Positions 1-5,019 of a stretch of DNA of 7,288 bases are shown here, piece after piece. The notes beneath the pieces were generated by a model. The model had not been told where the DNA came from and searched no databases. It worked only from the letters and a program-made list of their open reading frames with translations. The translations under genes and the position numbers were made by a program. The DNA is from an uncultured Collinsella sp. (GTDB lineage: Bacteria > Actinomycetota > Coriobacteriia > Coriobacteriales > Coriobacteriaceae), in the NCBI GenBank assembly GCA_958436995.1, contig CAUBMI010000077.1, forward strand, positions 1 to 7,288, written 5' to 3'. Position 1 is the stretch's first letter; the number at the start of each line of letters is the position of its first letter.

Positions 1-62
1 CGATCCGGTCGCACGGAGAGCATTTCCCAGTTGACAAAACTATAGGAACACCCCCTTCTTTT

Positions 63-163
63 AAAGCGGCTCGGAAGCGCGCCGTTTCCGTCACGAGCAA
101 GAACCAAAACCGTCTTGTATGCTGATAGAACGTGACGGAAGCGACACGCGCCCGAGCCGCTTT
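63..163. repeat. 101-nt nested palindrome
   Basis: AAAGCGGCTCGG (63-74) is the exact reverse complement of 152-163. After a 2-nt bulge, GCGCG (77-81) pairs with CGCGC (147-151). TTCCGTCACG (86-95) then pairs perfectly with CGTGACGGAA (131-140), and CG at 83-84 extends this with 142-143. An inner CAAGA (98-102)/TCTTG (113-117) closes the tip. Either strand could form one long hairpin. There is no T-run on either side, so it is not a standard intrinsic terminator. It could be a structured RNA or a palindromic intergenic element. Confidence 0.7.
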
Positions 164-225
164 GTCTACTCGGCTGGCAGTCGCACTCAGCTGAGCCACC
201 TCGACAAAAGCCAGTCCACCAAAAC

Positions 226-296
226 AGCTGCGGCGCCGTCTGGAGGAATGAACCCTTGCTTCCGGTCTTTTCCTCCAAGCGGCGCCGCAGCTTTTT
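226..296. terminator. Strong hairpin with T-runs on both strands
   Basis: AGCTGCGGCGCC (226-237) pairs perfectly with 281-292. After a short interruption TGGAGGA (241-247) pairs with TCCTCCA (271-277), leaving a 23-nt loop. TTTTT follows on the plus strand (292-296), and AAAA precedes it (221-224), giving TTTT when read on the minus strand. It can therefore terminate in both directions. On the minus strand it would end transcripts of the regulator gene, whose stop codon lies about 110 nt upstream. The loop is larger than in a typical terminator, so attenuation or another RNA role remains possible. Confidence 0.6.
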
Positions 297-319
297 CATG
301 CCCCGGTAGCGCCTCGCAC

Positions 320-382
320 TTGCGGTGAAATACGGACTGCTTACGCCGCCAGAGCCGCAAAACAGTCCCTATTTAACCGCAA
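320..382. repeat. 63-nt palindromic intergenic repeat (copy A)
   Basis: TTGCGGT (320-326) pairs with ACCGCAA (376-382), AAATA (328-332) with TATTT (370-374), and GGACTG (334-339) with CAGTCC (363-368), with single mismatches between the blocks. The left arm CACTTGCGGTGAAATA (317-332) recurs with one change at 1165-1180, so this looks like a dispersed palindromic element rather than a one-off hairpin. No T-run follows it on either strand. It lies 20 nt beyond the stop codon of the regulator gene. Confidence 0.7.
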
Positions 383-402
383 CTAATAAAGAAGAGGACG
401 AA

Positions 403-1095
403 TTAGATTGCCGAGTCTTTGGGCAGCTCAAAGTAGTCGGGATGTAAGGCGATAACCGGGCCCTGTTCCTCGGGCATCAGATGCAGGTGCGTCTCTGCCA
501 GATAGCTCGCCGTGTCGGTATCGCCCTTCTTAATGGCCTCGAGAATCCGGCGATGCTGCCGACGAATCGGCTCCCAATCCAGATCCTGCGACACCATACG
601 TAACCAGTTGTATCGCTCAAAATGCGTGTTGACGCTCTTCATCCAATCCCACAACATATGACGGCCGGCAATCTCAAAACACGTCTCATGGAACAGGTTG
701 TCCAGATCGAAAAAACGACGCGTTTCGCGATGGTCGAGCGACTCGGACTCGGCAAGAATCTGCTCCAGCCGATGCTTTTGCTCGGACGTGGCGGCCGAGC
801 AGCATTTGATGAGCACGCTTCTCTCGAGCTTCTCGCGCAAGAAGCAGGCGTTCTCGGCACGCTCCATGCTAATTCTTGAGACATAGGTGCCGCTTTTGGG
901 GCGGGTTTCCACCAGCTCCTGCTCACGCAGACGCACAAAGGACTCGCGAATGGGAGTGCGCCCGATTCCCGTCTCCTTTTCCAGACCAATCGCCGAAAGA
1001 CGTGTGCCGGGCTTGAGCTCGGCATAGATGATCTTAGAGCGCAATGCGTTGTATGCCTGGTCTTGCAGGCTCTGATAATGCTGGTGCTGTTCCAT
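403..1095 (-). CDS. GntR family transcriptional regulator, FCD type
   Basis: A DNA-binding repressor or activator of the FadR/FCD subgroup of GntR proteins, which usually respond to sugar acids or other carboxylates. With the start used here (230 residues), the winged helix covers about residues 10-72 (QAYNALRSKI, LKPGTRLS, GIGRTPIRESFVRLREQELV, SGTYVS). The all-helical FCD effector domain covers about 81-206. The usual metal ligands appear to be present: D132-x3-H136, H181 and H203. Length is normal for the family. The open frame continues to 1137 (GTG, then ATG at 1134), but that start has no Shine-Dalgarno site. The ATG at 1095 has GAGGG four bases upstream and leaves a normal N-terminus. 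The gene is divergent from the membrane-protein gene and has no close co-transcribed partner. It is the best local candidate to bind the TGAACGTTCA operators, but the effector cannot be read from sequence. Confidence 0.9.
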   Translation of the reverse strand: MEQHQHYQSLQDQAYNALRSKIIYAELKPGTRLSAIGLEKETGIGRTPIRESFVRLREQELVETRPKSGTYVSRISMERAENACFLREKLERSVLIKCCSAATSEQKHRLEQILAESESLDHRETRRFFDLDNLFHETCFEIAGRHMLWDWMKSVNTHFERYNWLRMVSQDLDWEPIRRQHRRILEAIKKGDTDTASYLAETHLHLMPEEQGPVIALHPDYFELPKDSAI

Positions 1096-1140
1096 AAAGC
1101 CCTCGGATAAAGCCCACGGTTTGTCGAATTTCATCACGTA

Positions 1141-1146
1141 ATACTA
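1141..1146 (-). promoter_or_regulatory. Possible -10 box of the regulator gene
   Basis: Read on the minus strand this is TAGTAT, followed at once by TACGTGATG. A transcript starting about seven bases downstream would begin near 1134. It would be either leaderless (ATG at 1134) or carry a roughly 40-nt leader to the preferred ATG at 1095. No recognisable -35 box lies 16-18 bp upstream. The repeat copy at 1165-1183 occupies that area. Confidence 0.3.
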
Positions 1147-1164
1147 TCGCATCCCCCATCCCCT

Positions 1165-1183
1165 CAGTTGCGGTGAAATAGGG
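1165..1183. repeat. Partial copy (B) of the intergenic repeat
   Basis: CAGTTGCGGTGAAATA (1165-1180) matches 317-332 in 15 of 16 positions. Its minus-strand reading, CCCTATTTCACCGCAACT, also matches the right arm of copy A (367-384) with a single change. The other half of the palindrome is missing here: the sequence continues into a G-run and unrelated bases. It sits immediately upstream of the presumed regulator promoter. Confidence 0.6.
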
Positions 1184-1251
1184 GGCGCTCGCGTCGCCAG
1201 GACTAAGAAGAGAGGCTGGGCTGGGCATTCAGCTAACAAGTTGTTGCTATT

Positions 1252-1267
1252 AGGTGAACGTTCACCT
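1252..1267. promoter_or_regulatory. Palindromic operator AGGTGAACGTTCACCT
   Basis: A perfect 16-bp palindrome in the divergent region between the regulator and the membrane-protein gene. Its core GTGAACGTTCAC recurs at 4080-4091 in front of the SDR gene. The centre lies 47-48 bp upstream of a TATACT box at 1307. That places it near -60 of the presumed start, a position more typical of activators than of simple repressors. The even palindrome with a central CG could suit a GntR/FCD protein or a LacI-family protein. The GntR protein encoded alongside is the natural first candidate. Confidence 0.7.
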
Positions 1268-1284
1268 TATTTATTCTATTTCGC

Positions 1285-1312
1285 TTTGCAAATGGGCTCC
1301 TGTGCGTATACT
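1285..1312 (+). promoter_or_regulatory. Putative promoter of the membrane-protein gene
   Basis: The -10 candidate TATACT is at 1307-1312, with a weak -35 TTTGCA at 1285-1290 (spacer 16). The stretch from the -10 box onward, TATACTAAGCCT, matches TATACTGAGCTT in the SDR promoter (4134-4145) in 10 of 12 bases. Both -10 boxes lie 47-49 bp from the centre of the shared operator. A start near 1319 would give a leader of about 270 nt. Confidence 0.5.
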
Positions 1313-1343
1313 AAGCCTCAAGCGAAACCGATTTCGTTAAGCT

Positions 1344-1395
1344 TGGGCAATAGGATGCTAAGACGCACCCTACCATCTTGGCATCCTATTGCCCA
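1344..1395 (+). repeat. 20-bp-stem hairpin in leader
   Basis: TGGGCAATAGGATGC (1344-1358) pairs perfectly with 1381-1395. The stem continues with one T.G wobble and AAGA/TCTT (1360-1363 with 1376-1379), leaving a 12-nt loop. No T-run follows, so it is not a normal terminator. It falls near the 5' end of the presumed long leader of the membrane-protein gene. Confidence 0.65.
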
Positions 1396-1470
1396 CGTCA
1401 TCTCATTTGCTTTCCTTCCGTCTCGCTGAGCCCTTCAGTCCCATTCCGGCGCATCGAGACATTCCTAGAC

Positions 1471-1548
1471 GACTGACCATGGGGCCGGCCTTTCTGCTTT
1501 TAAAGCAGCGCCTCCGATAACCCTCTTCTTTGCCGGCCCAGGTCAGTC
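1471..1548 (+). repeat. Nested hairpin in leader of membrane-protein gene
   Basis: GACTGACC (1471-1478) pairs with GGTCAGTC (1541-1548), and GGGCCGGC (1482-1489) with GCCGGCCC (1532-1539). Inside lies a small palindrome CTGCTTTTAAAGCAG (1494-1508) and an unpaired pyrimidine-rich arm (1509-1531). A T/C-rich stretch follows, which could make it a leaky terminator. It ends 40 nt before the start codon. Confidence 0.6.
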
Positions 1549-1579
1549 ATTTCTTTCACATTTCTTTCAATCGAAAGGA
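1548..1579 (+). promoter_or_regulatory. Tandem 11-mers and a hairpin over the ribosome site
   Basis: CATTTCTTTCA is repeated exactly in tandem at 1548-1558 and 1559-1569. The ribosome site GAAAGGA (1573-1579) stands nine bases before the ATG at 1589. The second repeat can pair with it: TTCTTTC (1562-1568) with GAAAGGA across a 4-nt loop, using one G.T pair. This would hide the ribosome site. The first repeat copy offers an equivalent alternative partner. Confidence 0.45.
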
Positions 1580-1588
1580 TGCAGCAGC

Positions 1589-2272
1589 ATGCGACCGCTC
1601 ATCATCATGCATGGCGCAGACATTGATTGGCGTCATACCGTCATCAGGTTGCTCATGTATCTGGCGGGCATTGCCGTACTGGCACTCGGCATGAGCCTCC
1701 AGACGGCATCTGGCCTGGGCGTTGCGGCGCTCACGTGCTTTGCCACAACCCTATCCATGCTCACGGGCAAGACGCTCGGCTTTTGGATTACTGCTACCTA
1801 TGTCGCCTACATCGCGGCGCAACTGGCCATCTTGCGGCGCGAATTTCAGCCGCGCATTTTGCTCGAACTTTGTTTCTCAACGCTGATTGGCGGCTTCACC
1901 GATTTCTTTATGGCGGTCAACCCGCTGCATCCCACGGCGATCCCCGCACAGGTTTTGACCATGCTGCTCTCCCTCGCCGTTACCGCATTTGGCGTAAGCC
2001 TCGTCGTCAACATGGGCGTTGTACCCAACGCGCCCGATGGGTTGGTGCAGGTCATTGCCGAAAAGCTCAAGCGCCGCTTTGGAGACGTAAAGGTCGTGTT
2101 CGACTGCTCGCATGTCGTCGTCTCGCTCGTGCTATCGCTGGCATGCATGCACAACTTAGGCGGCTTTGGCGTGACCACCGCTATCTCGGCGCTGTTCTTG
2201 GGCCATGTCATCAACATCGCCAACAAGCTGTTCGCCCAGCGATTCGTCCGCATGGCGTTTGGCGCCAAATAG
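1589..2272 (+). CDS. YczE/YitT-like integral membrane protein
   Basis: A 227-residue polytopic membrane protein of the family annotated as YczE/YyaS/YitT-like, whose molecular function is unknown. Hydrophobic segments lie at roughly residues 18-38, 45-62, 65-82, 92-108, 117-142, 170-186 and 194-212. A short polar N-terminus precedes them, and basic stretches (AEKLKRRFGDVK near 156-167, LFAQRF near the end) probably face the cytoplasm. The NMGVVPNAPDGLVQ region around 140-153 resembles the conserved loop of this family. No signal peptide is evident. The ATG at 1589 has GAAAGGA nine bases upstream. No partner gene follows, and the next gene is convergent. The long structured leader and the operator shared with the SDR gene suggest regulated expression. 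A role in uptake or export linked to the SDR/isomerase pathway is conceivable but is only inference. Confidence 0.85.
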   Translation: MRPLIIMHGADIDWRHTVIRLLMYLAGIAVLALGMSLQTASGLGVAALTCFATTLSMLTGKTLGFWITATYVAYIAAQLAILRREFQPRILLELCFSTLIGGFTDFFMAVNPLHPTAIPAQVLTMLLSLAVTAFGVSLVVNMGVVPNAPDGLVQVIAEKLKRRFGDVKVVFDCSHVVVSLVLSLACMHNLGGFGVTTAISALFLGHVINIANKLFAQRFVRMAFGAK

Positions 2273-2438
2273 CGAACAGCCGCGGAGCAAACGAGGCTCG
2301 AGTGCCCGGCATATCGATGTCGCAAATAACGACGCACGCGCTATACGGACGATGAGGAATAGCCCGTCGCAAACCCCGCAAGCGGAGCTATATGTTGCTA
2401 TAACTTGACATAAATTGGTCCATTGCCAGCCGGCATGC

Positions 2439-2471
2439 AAAAGGCCCCAAGCCATTCGCGGCTTGGGGCCT
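2439..2471 (-). terminator. Intrinsic terminator of the AlbA_2 gene
   Basis: AGGCCCCAAGCC (2442-2453) and GGCTTGGGGCCT (2460-2471) form a perfect 12-bp stem with loop ATTCGC. Read on the minus strand it is followed by TTTT (2442-2439). It lies 25 nt past the stop codon of the gene ending at 2496. On the plus strand no T-run follows, so it is unlikely to serve the membrane-protein gene efficiently. Confidence 0.9.
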
Positions 2472-2495
2472 GCCTGGTAACACAGGTCTTTCGGA

Positions 2496-3749
2496 CTACG
2501 CTCGCTCGTATTTCGTGGCGCGGCCTGTCCCCTGTTTCATGATCGCGTTTCGGCTGAGCAGAGATTCGAGCGCGGACAGTGTTCGCGCACGGCTCAGCCC
2601 CGTCTGTTTCTCAATCTCACTTCGCGACATAATTCGTCCGCCCGACAAGGCCTTAAGAACCTGAGCCTCTTCTCCAGACCCTTCAAAGGCATCGGTAACG
2701 GGCAACGCGACAGCTACCACGCCGCCACGAATATCAAAGACCGGCTGATTAATCGAATCGCGATAGGCACGCCTAATGCGCGCAATTCCCGTTCCAAACT
2801 TCTCGATATAGTCCAACTTTAAGAAGACCTCGGCAACGATGGGATTTCTGAGCACGGATATCTGTCCATACAGGTATTGCTCCGTCGTCAAGCCAGCGGG
2901 CAACGACCCGGGTGAAGTCACAACGACGCGATCATCATACAGAGCAACCTGAACATTCGCTTGCACGTCCCACGTCCGATGCACTAGAGCGTTTGCAACT
3001 GCCTCGCGGAATGCCTCGAGGGGAATCCGGTCGGTCTGAACACGCTCGACACCTTCGATGCGCTCATAACGATAGTAGCGCGCGAACATGGCAACTGCTC
3101 TATCAACCTGCTCAATTGCAGACAGGCCCGTCGTCGTCTCACGATCTAAAAGCACGTCCTCGGTGTCGCCAAAACGAACGCAGTCGATGCCCGGAAATTC
3201 GTTGTTATCCGCCAATATCGCCGCGGCATTGGTATAGCCATCCTTGCCGAGCAGGCGAAGCGTTCGCATGATATCCGACGTGAGCTCAGAAATGCCTAGA
3301 TGCTCGATGCACTTGTGTTCGAGCGTATGAAAACTCAGGTCCTGGCGAGCCGAGGTGAGCGCATCGAACGTCAGATTGCTGCCTTCGAGCGTCAGCCTGC
3401 CGTACTCAAAACGGTCGACCTCTACCGTCGCCGAATCATTTCGCCTGTAGGCCTTCCCCTTACTTCGATAGGGCTTGTCCTGCCCCTCGTAAACCGTAAG
3501 CGTTACAGTTCCGCGGTTCTCGTCGAGCTCGAGCGTGTAACGAGGCGCAGGATCCAGACTGTCATTAATCATGTTCTCGATGCGCAGACACTCCGCAACC
3601 GGGTCAGAAAGACCGACTGCAACACCACCGTCGTCAACGCCAAACTCTATCTTGCCCGTCCCGTAGTTTGCATAGGCGCTCACCGTTTTAAGAAACGTCG
3701 GCGTTACGCTTTCCTTGTATTCGACGGTAGGACTCTCTCTGACAACCAT
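2496..3749 (-). CDS. AlbA_2/Schlafen-type ATP-binding protein with winged helix
   Basis: A 417-residue protein of the family often labelled 'ATP-binding protein' or 'RecG-like transcriptional regulator'. The N-terminal AlbA_2 (Schlafen-like) domain spans about residues 4-115, with ESPTVEYKES, FLKTVSAYANYGTGKIEFGV and YRRNDSATVE. A GHKL-type ATPase segment follows at about 240-330, with REAVANALVHR at 248-258, the RNP motif (301-303) and EKFGTGIARI at 316-325. A winged helix closes the protein (about 362-417; MSRSEIEKQTGLSRARTLSALESLL). Substrate and function are unknown for most members; DNA binding is expected. The frame opens at 3779, but that ATG would lie about 3 nt from the transcript start implied by the -10 box at 3789-3794 and has no ribosome site. 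The ATG at 3749 has AAAAGGAGAAGGAA just upstream and is preferred. The gene is monocistronic, with its own promoter and terminator. Repeats in its promoter suggest autoregulation. Confidence 0.88.
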   Translation of the reverse strand: MVVRESPTVEYKESVTPTFLKTVSAYANYGTGKIEFGVDDGGVAVGLSDPVAECLRIENMINDSLDPAPRYTLELDENRGTVTLTVYEGQDKPYRSKGKAYRRNDSATVEVDRFEYGRLTLEGSNLTFDALTSARQDLSFHTLEHKCIEHLGISELTSDIMRTLRLLGKDGYTNAAAILADNNEFPGIDCVRFGDTEDVLLDRETTTGLSAIEQVDRAVAMFARYYRYERIEGVERVQTDRIPLEAFREAVANALVHRTWDVQANVQVALYDDRVVVTSPGSLPAGLTTEQYLYGQISVLRNPIVAEVFLKLDYIEKFGTGIARIRRAYRDSINQPVFDIRGGVVAVALPVTDAFEGSGEEAQVLKALSGGRIMSRSEIEKQTGLSRARTLSALESLLSRNAIMKQGTGRATKYERA

Positions 3750-3756
3750 ACGTACG

Positions 3757-3770
3757 TTCCTTCTCCTTTT
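3757..3770 (-). promoter_or_regulatory. Ribosome site that fixes the AlbA_2 start
   Basis: Minus strand AAAAGGAGAAGGAA precedes the ATG at 3749, with AAGGA eight bases upstream of it. The two in-frame ATGs further upstream (3779 and 3773) lack such a site, and the first sits almost on the presumed transcript start. This decides the start in favour of 3749. Confidence 0.75.
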
Positions 3771-3788
3771 CATGCTCATCTGAACCGT

Positions 3789-3794
3789 ATTATA
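3789..3794 (-). promoter_or_regulatory. -10 box of the AlbA_2 gene
   Basis: A perfect TATAAT on the minus strand. A transcript starting about seven bases downstream (near 3782) would have a leader of some 33 nt to the ATG at 3749. No consensus -35 is present: 17 bp upstream lies CCGTAC, part of the repeated ATTTGCGTACGG element. This promoter may therefore be regulated by, or depend on, a protein bound there. Confidence 0.55.
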
Positions 3795-3938
3795 AGACGA
3801 AAAACATTTGCGTACGGCTTAGAACCAGACGCAAACTGTTTTCGTCTTATTTGCGTACGGAAACTAGATACAAATTTCACGTTCATACGACTATTTACCA
3901 AACGCATAGTGTTTTCGTCCGGCAATGCGTCCGTAATC
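3792..3938. repeat. Three-unit repeat cluster upstream of the AlbA_2 gene
   Basis: TGTTTTCGTC occurs at 3837-3846 and 3910-3919, and inverted with one extra A at 3796-3806. ATTTGCGTACGG is directly repeated at 3806-3817 and 3849-3860. Two larger units, 3829-3862 and 3902-3936, align over their length. Each has complementary arms around the TGTTTTCGTC core: ACGCAAA (3829-3835) with TTTGCGT (3850-3856), and ACGCAT (3902-3907) with ATGCGT (3925-3930). The unit nearest the gene overlaps the promoter spacer. The arrangement looks like a multi-site operator. Confidence 0.6.
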
Positions 3939-3942
3939 CAAA

Positions 3943-3978
3943 CAAAAAGGCCCCGAGCTCGTGTTGAACTCGGGACCT
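3943..3978 (-). terminator. Minus-strand terminator with no gene upstream
   Basis: AGGCCCCGAG (3948-3957) pairs with CTCGGGACCT (3969-3978) except for one C.A mismatch, with an 11-nt loop. Read on the minus strand the stem is followed by TTTTT (3948-3944). The plus-strand side reads CTCTTGC, a poor T-run. No minus-strand gene lies between here and the SDR gene, so it would stop antisense or unrecognised small-RNA transcription before the AlbA_2 promoter. Confidence 0.6.
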
Positions 3979-4063
3979 CTTGCGCCGCGCATCTATGAGA
4001 GGAGAAATGCGATGCGCACGGGCGCTACTCCATGTAGCAGATATCGCGACGAGCGGCTACAAC

Positions 4064-4093
4064 CGTTCACCTTTTAAAAGTGAACGTTCACCT
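4064..4093. promoter_or_regulatory. Compound operator upstream of the SDR gene
   Basis: GTGAACGTTCAC (4080-4091) is a perfect palindrome identical to the core of the operator at 1252-1267. An extra half-site CGTTCACCT begins at 4064, exactly 21 bp before the same 9-mer at 4085, so the two are in helical phase. The half-site at 4064 and the GTGAACG at 4080-4086 also form an inverted repeat around TTTTAAAA. The centre of the full palindrome is 48-49 bp upstream of the TATACT box at 4134. Confidence 0.7.
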
Positions 4094-4133
4094 GATTCTA
4101 GGAAAACCTGACTTTTAATTCCTCCGCTTCTCC

Positions 4134-4139
4134 TATACT
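4134..4139 (+). promoter_or_regulatory. -10 box of the SDR/isomerase unit
   Basis: TATACT followed by GAGCTT, matching the TATACTAAGCCT of the promoter at 1307. The best -35-like bases (CTGACT, 4108-4113) are about 20 bp upstream, so the -35 is poor. That fits dependence on an activator bound at 4064-4093. A start near 4146 gives a leader of about 50 nt. Confidence 0.5.
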
Positions 4140-4168
4140 GAGCTTGTAATAGAAGCAAGACTTATATA

Positions 4169-4178
4169 GATGAACGTT
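4169..4178. promoter_or_regulatory. Degenerate extra operator half-site in the leader
   Basis: GATGAACGTT repeats the left half and centre of the GGTGAACGTTCACC operator. The right half is not kept. It lies between the presumed transcript start and the ribosome site GGAAGG (4185-4190), where a bound protein could block elongation. Chance occurrence cannot be excluded. Confidence 0.3.
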
Positions 4179-4196
4179 TCTTTTGGAAGGATTGTA

Positions 4197-5006
4197 ATGT
4201 CTAACCTTATGGACAGCTTCCGCCTAGACGGCAAGGTCGCGCTCGTGACCGGCGCCACCTACGGTATCGGCATGGCCATGGCCGAGGCGCTCGGCGAGGC
4301 CGGCGCCAAGATTGCCTTTAACGCCCGTCACGCCGACAAGGTCGCCGAGGCCGAGAAGCACTACCGCGAGCTGGGCTTTGATGCCCACGGCTATGTTGCC
4401 GACGTCACCGACGAGACTGTCGTCACCGAGCTCATCGCCAAGATCGAGGCCGATTTTGGCACCACGCCCGACATTCTGGTCAACAACGCCGGCGTCATCC
4501 AGCGCACCCCGATGCTCGACATGAGCGCCGAGGACTTCCGTCGCGTCGTCGACATCGACCTCAATGCCCCGTTTATCGTGTCCAAGGCCTGCCTGCCGGG
4601 CATGATCGCCAAGGGTCACGGCAAGATCATCAATATCTGCTCCATGATGAGCGAGCTGGGCCGCGAAACCATCGCCGGCTACGCCGCCGCCAAGGGCGGA
4701 CTCAAGATGCTCACCAAGAACATCTGCTCCGAGTTTGGCGAGGCCAATATCCAGTGCAACGGCATTGGGCCCGGCTACATTGCCACGCCGCAGACCGCGC
4801 CGCTGCGCGAGACGCAGCCCGATGGCAGCCGTCACCCGTTCGACCAGTTCATCATTGCCAAGACGCCGGCAGCCCGTTGGGGCACGCCCGAGGACCTGAA
4901 GGGCCCCGCCGTGTTCCTGGCTTCCGACGCATCGAACTTCGTCAACGGGCACATTCTGTACGTGGACGGCGGCATTCTCGCGTACATCGGCAAACAGCCG
5001 CAATAA
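4197..5006 (+). CDS. SDR oxidoreductase, gluconate 5-dehydrogenase / KduD / DhuD-like
   Basis: A 269-residue classical short-chain dehydrogenase. Visible motifs are the cofactor loop TGATYGIG (18-25), NNAG (96-99), a structural Asn (N123), and the catalytic Ser149, Tyr162 and Lys166 (GYAAAKGG). A C-terminal VDGGI follows. A.NAR at the end of the second strand suggests NADP(H) is possible. Sequence style matches proteins annotated as gluconate 5-dehydrogenase or 2-dehydro-3-deoxy-D-gluconate 5-dehydrogenase. The RpiB-like isomerase next door favours the DhuD role: reduction of 3-deoxy-D-glycero-2,5-hexodiulosonate to 2-keto-3-deoxygluconate in unsaturated-uronate breakdown. The frame opens at 4170, but the ATG at 4197 has GGAAGG seven bases upstream and gives the usual N-terminus, so it is preferred. 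It is probably transcribed with the isomerase gene after a 207-bp gap. Substrate assignment is inference; the SDR fold and catalytic residues are plain. Confidence 0.9.
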   Translation: MSNLMDSFRLDGKVALVTGATYGIGMAMAEALGEAGAKIAFNARHADKVAEAEKHYRELGFDAHGYVADVTDETVVTELIAKIEADFGTTPDILVNNAGVIQRTPMLDMSAEDFRRVVDIDLNAPFIVSKACLPGMIAKGHGKIINICSMMSELGRETIAGYAAAKGGLKMLTKNICSEFGEANIQCNGIGPGYIATPQTAPLRETQPDGSRHPFDQFIIAKTPAARWGTPEDLKGPAVFLASDASNFVNGHILYVDGGILAYIGKQPQ

Positions 5007-5019
5007 GGAAACTGGGCGA

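Larger units (their letters stand above)
1..402. other. Gene-free region rich in palindromes
   Basis: I see no convincing gene here. The one open frame of about 70 codons (119-328) runs straight through the palindromes, has no credible ribosome site and resembles nothing I know. What the region does hold is three long inverted repeats (63-163, 226-292, 320-382) and a smaller hairpin, CTCGGCTG at 169-176 with CAGCTGAG at 188-195 (one G.T wobble). It lies downstream of the regulator gene that ends at 403 on the minus strand. A TTGACA at 31-36 has no matching -10 box at normal spacing. Confidence 0.6.

Noticed and set aside
31..46. TTGACA followed by TATAGG as a promoter.
   Set aside because: The two boxes are only four bases apart, and no -10 box is found at 16-18 bp spacing.
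119..328. A 69-codon open frame on the plus strand.
   Set aside because: It is read through two palindromes, has no ribosome site, and its composition is that of translated repeat sequence. An apparent GGAGG before ATG at 248 is part of a hairpin stem and spaced too close.
226..382. Possible T-box or other known riboswitch in the palindrome cluster.
   Set aside because: I could not find the T-box sequence (GGGTGGNACCGCG type) or any other consensus I know.
2405..2433. TTGACA at 2405-2410 as a plus-strand promoter.
   Set aside because: No -10 box follows at normal spacing, and the terminator hairpin of the convergent gene begins right after.
3300..3998. A 232-codon plus-strand open frame opposite the start of the AlbA_2 gene.
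   Set aside because: It overlaps a clear conserved gene on the other strand, and its product resembles no known family. It ends inside the 3948-3978 terminator region.
4012..4077. A 21-codon open frame (MRTGATPCSRYRDERLQPFTF) preceded by AGAGGAG seven bases upstream, in front of the SDR gene.
   Set aside because: The likely promoter of the SDR unit (4134) lies downstream of it, its end overlaps the operator, and nothing in it suggests a leader peptide. The good ribosome-site spacing alone is not enough.
4224..5003. A 259-codon minus-strand open frame opposite the SDR gene, and a similar 191-codon one opposite the isomerase gene (5205-5780).
   Set aside because: These are antisense shadows caused by GC-rich codon use. 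The sense genes carry full catalytic motifs.
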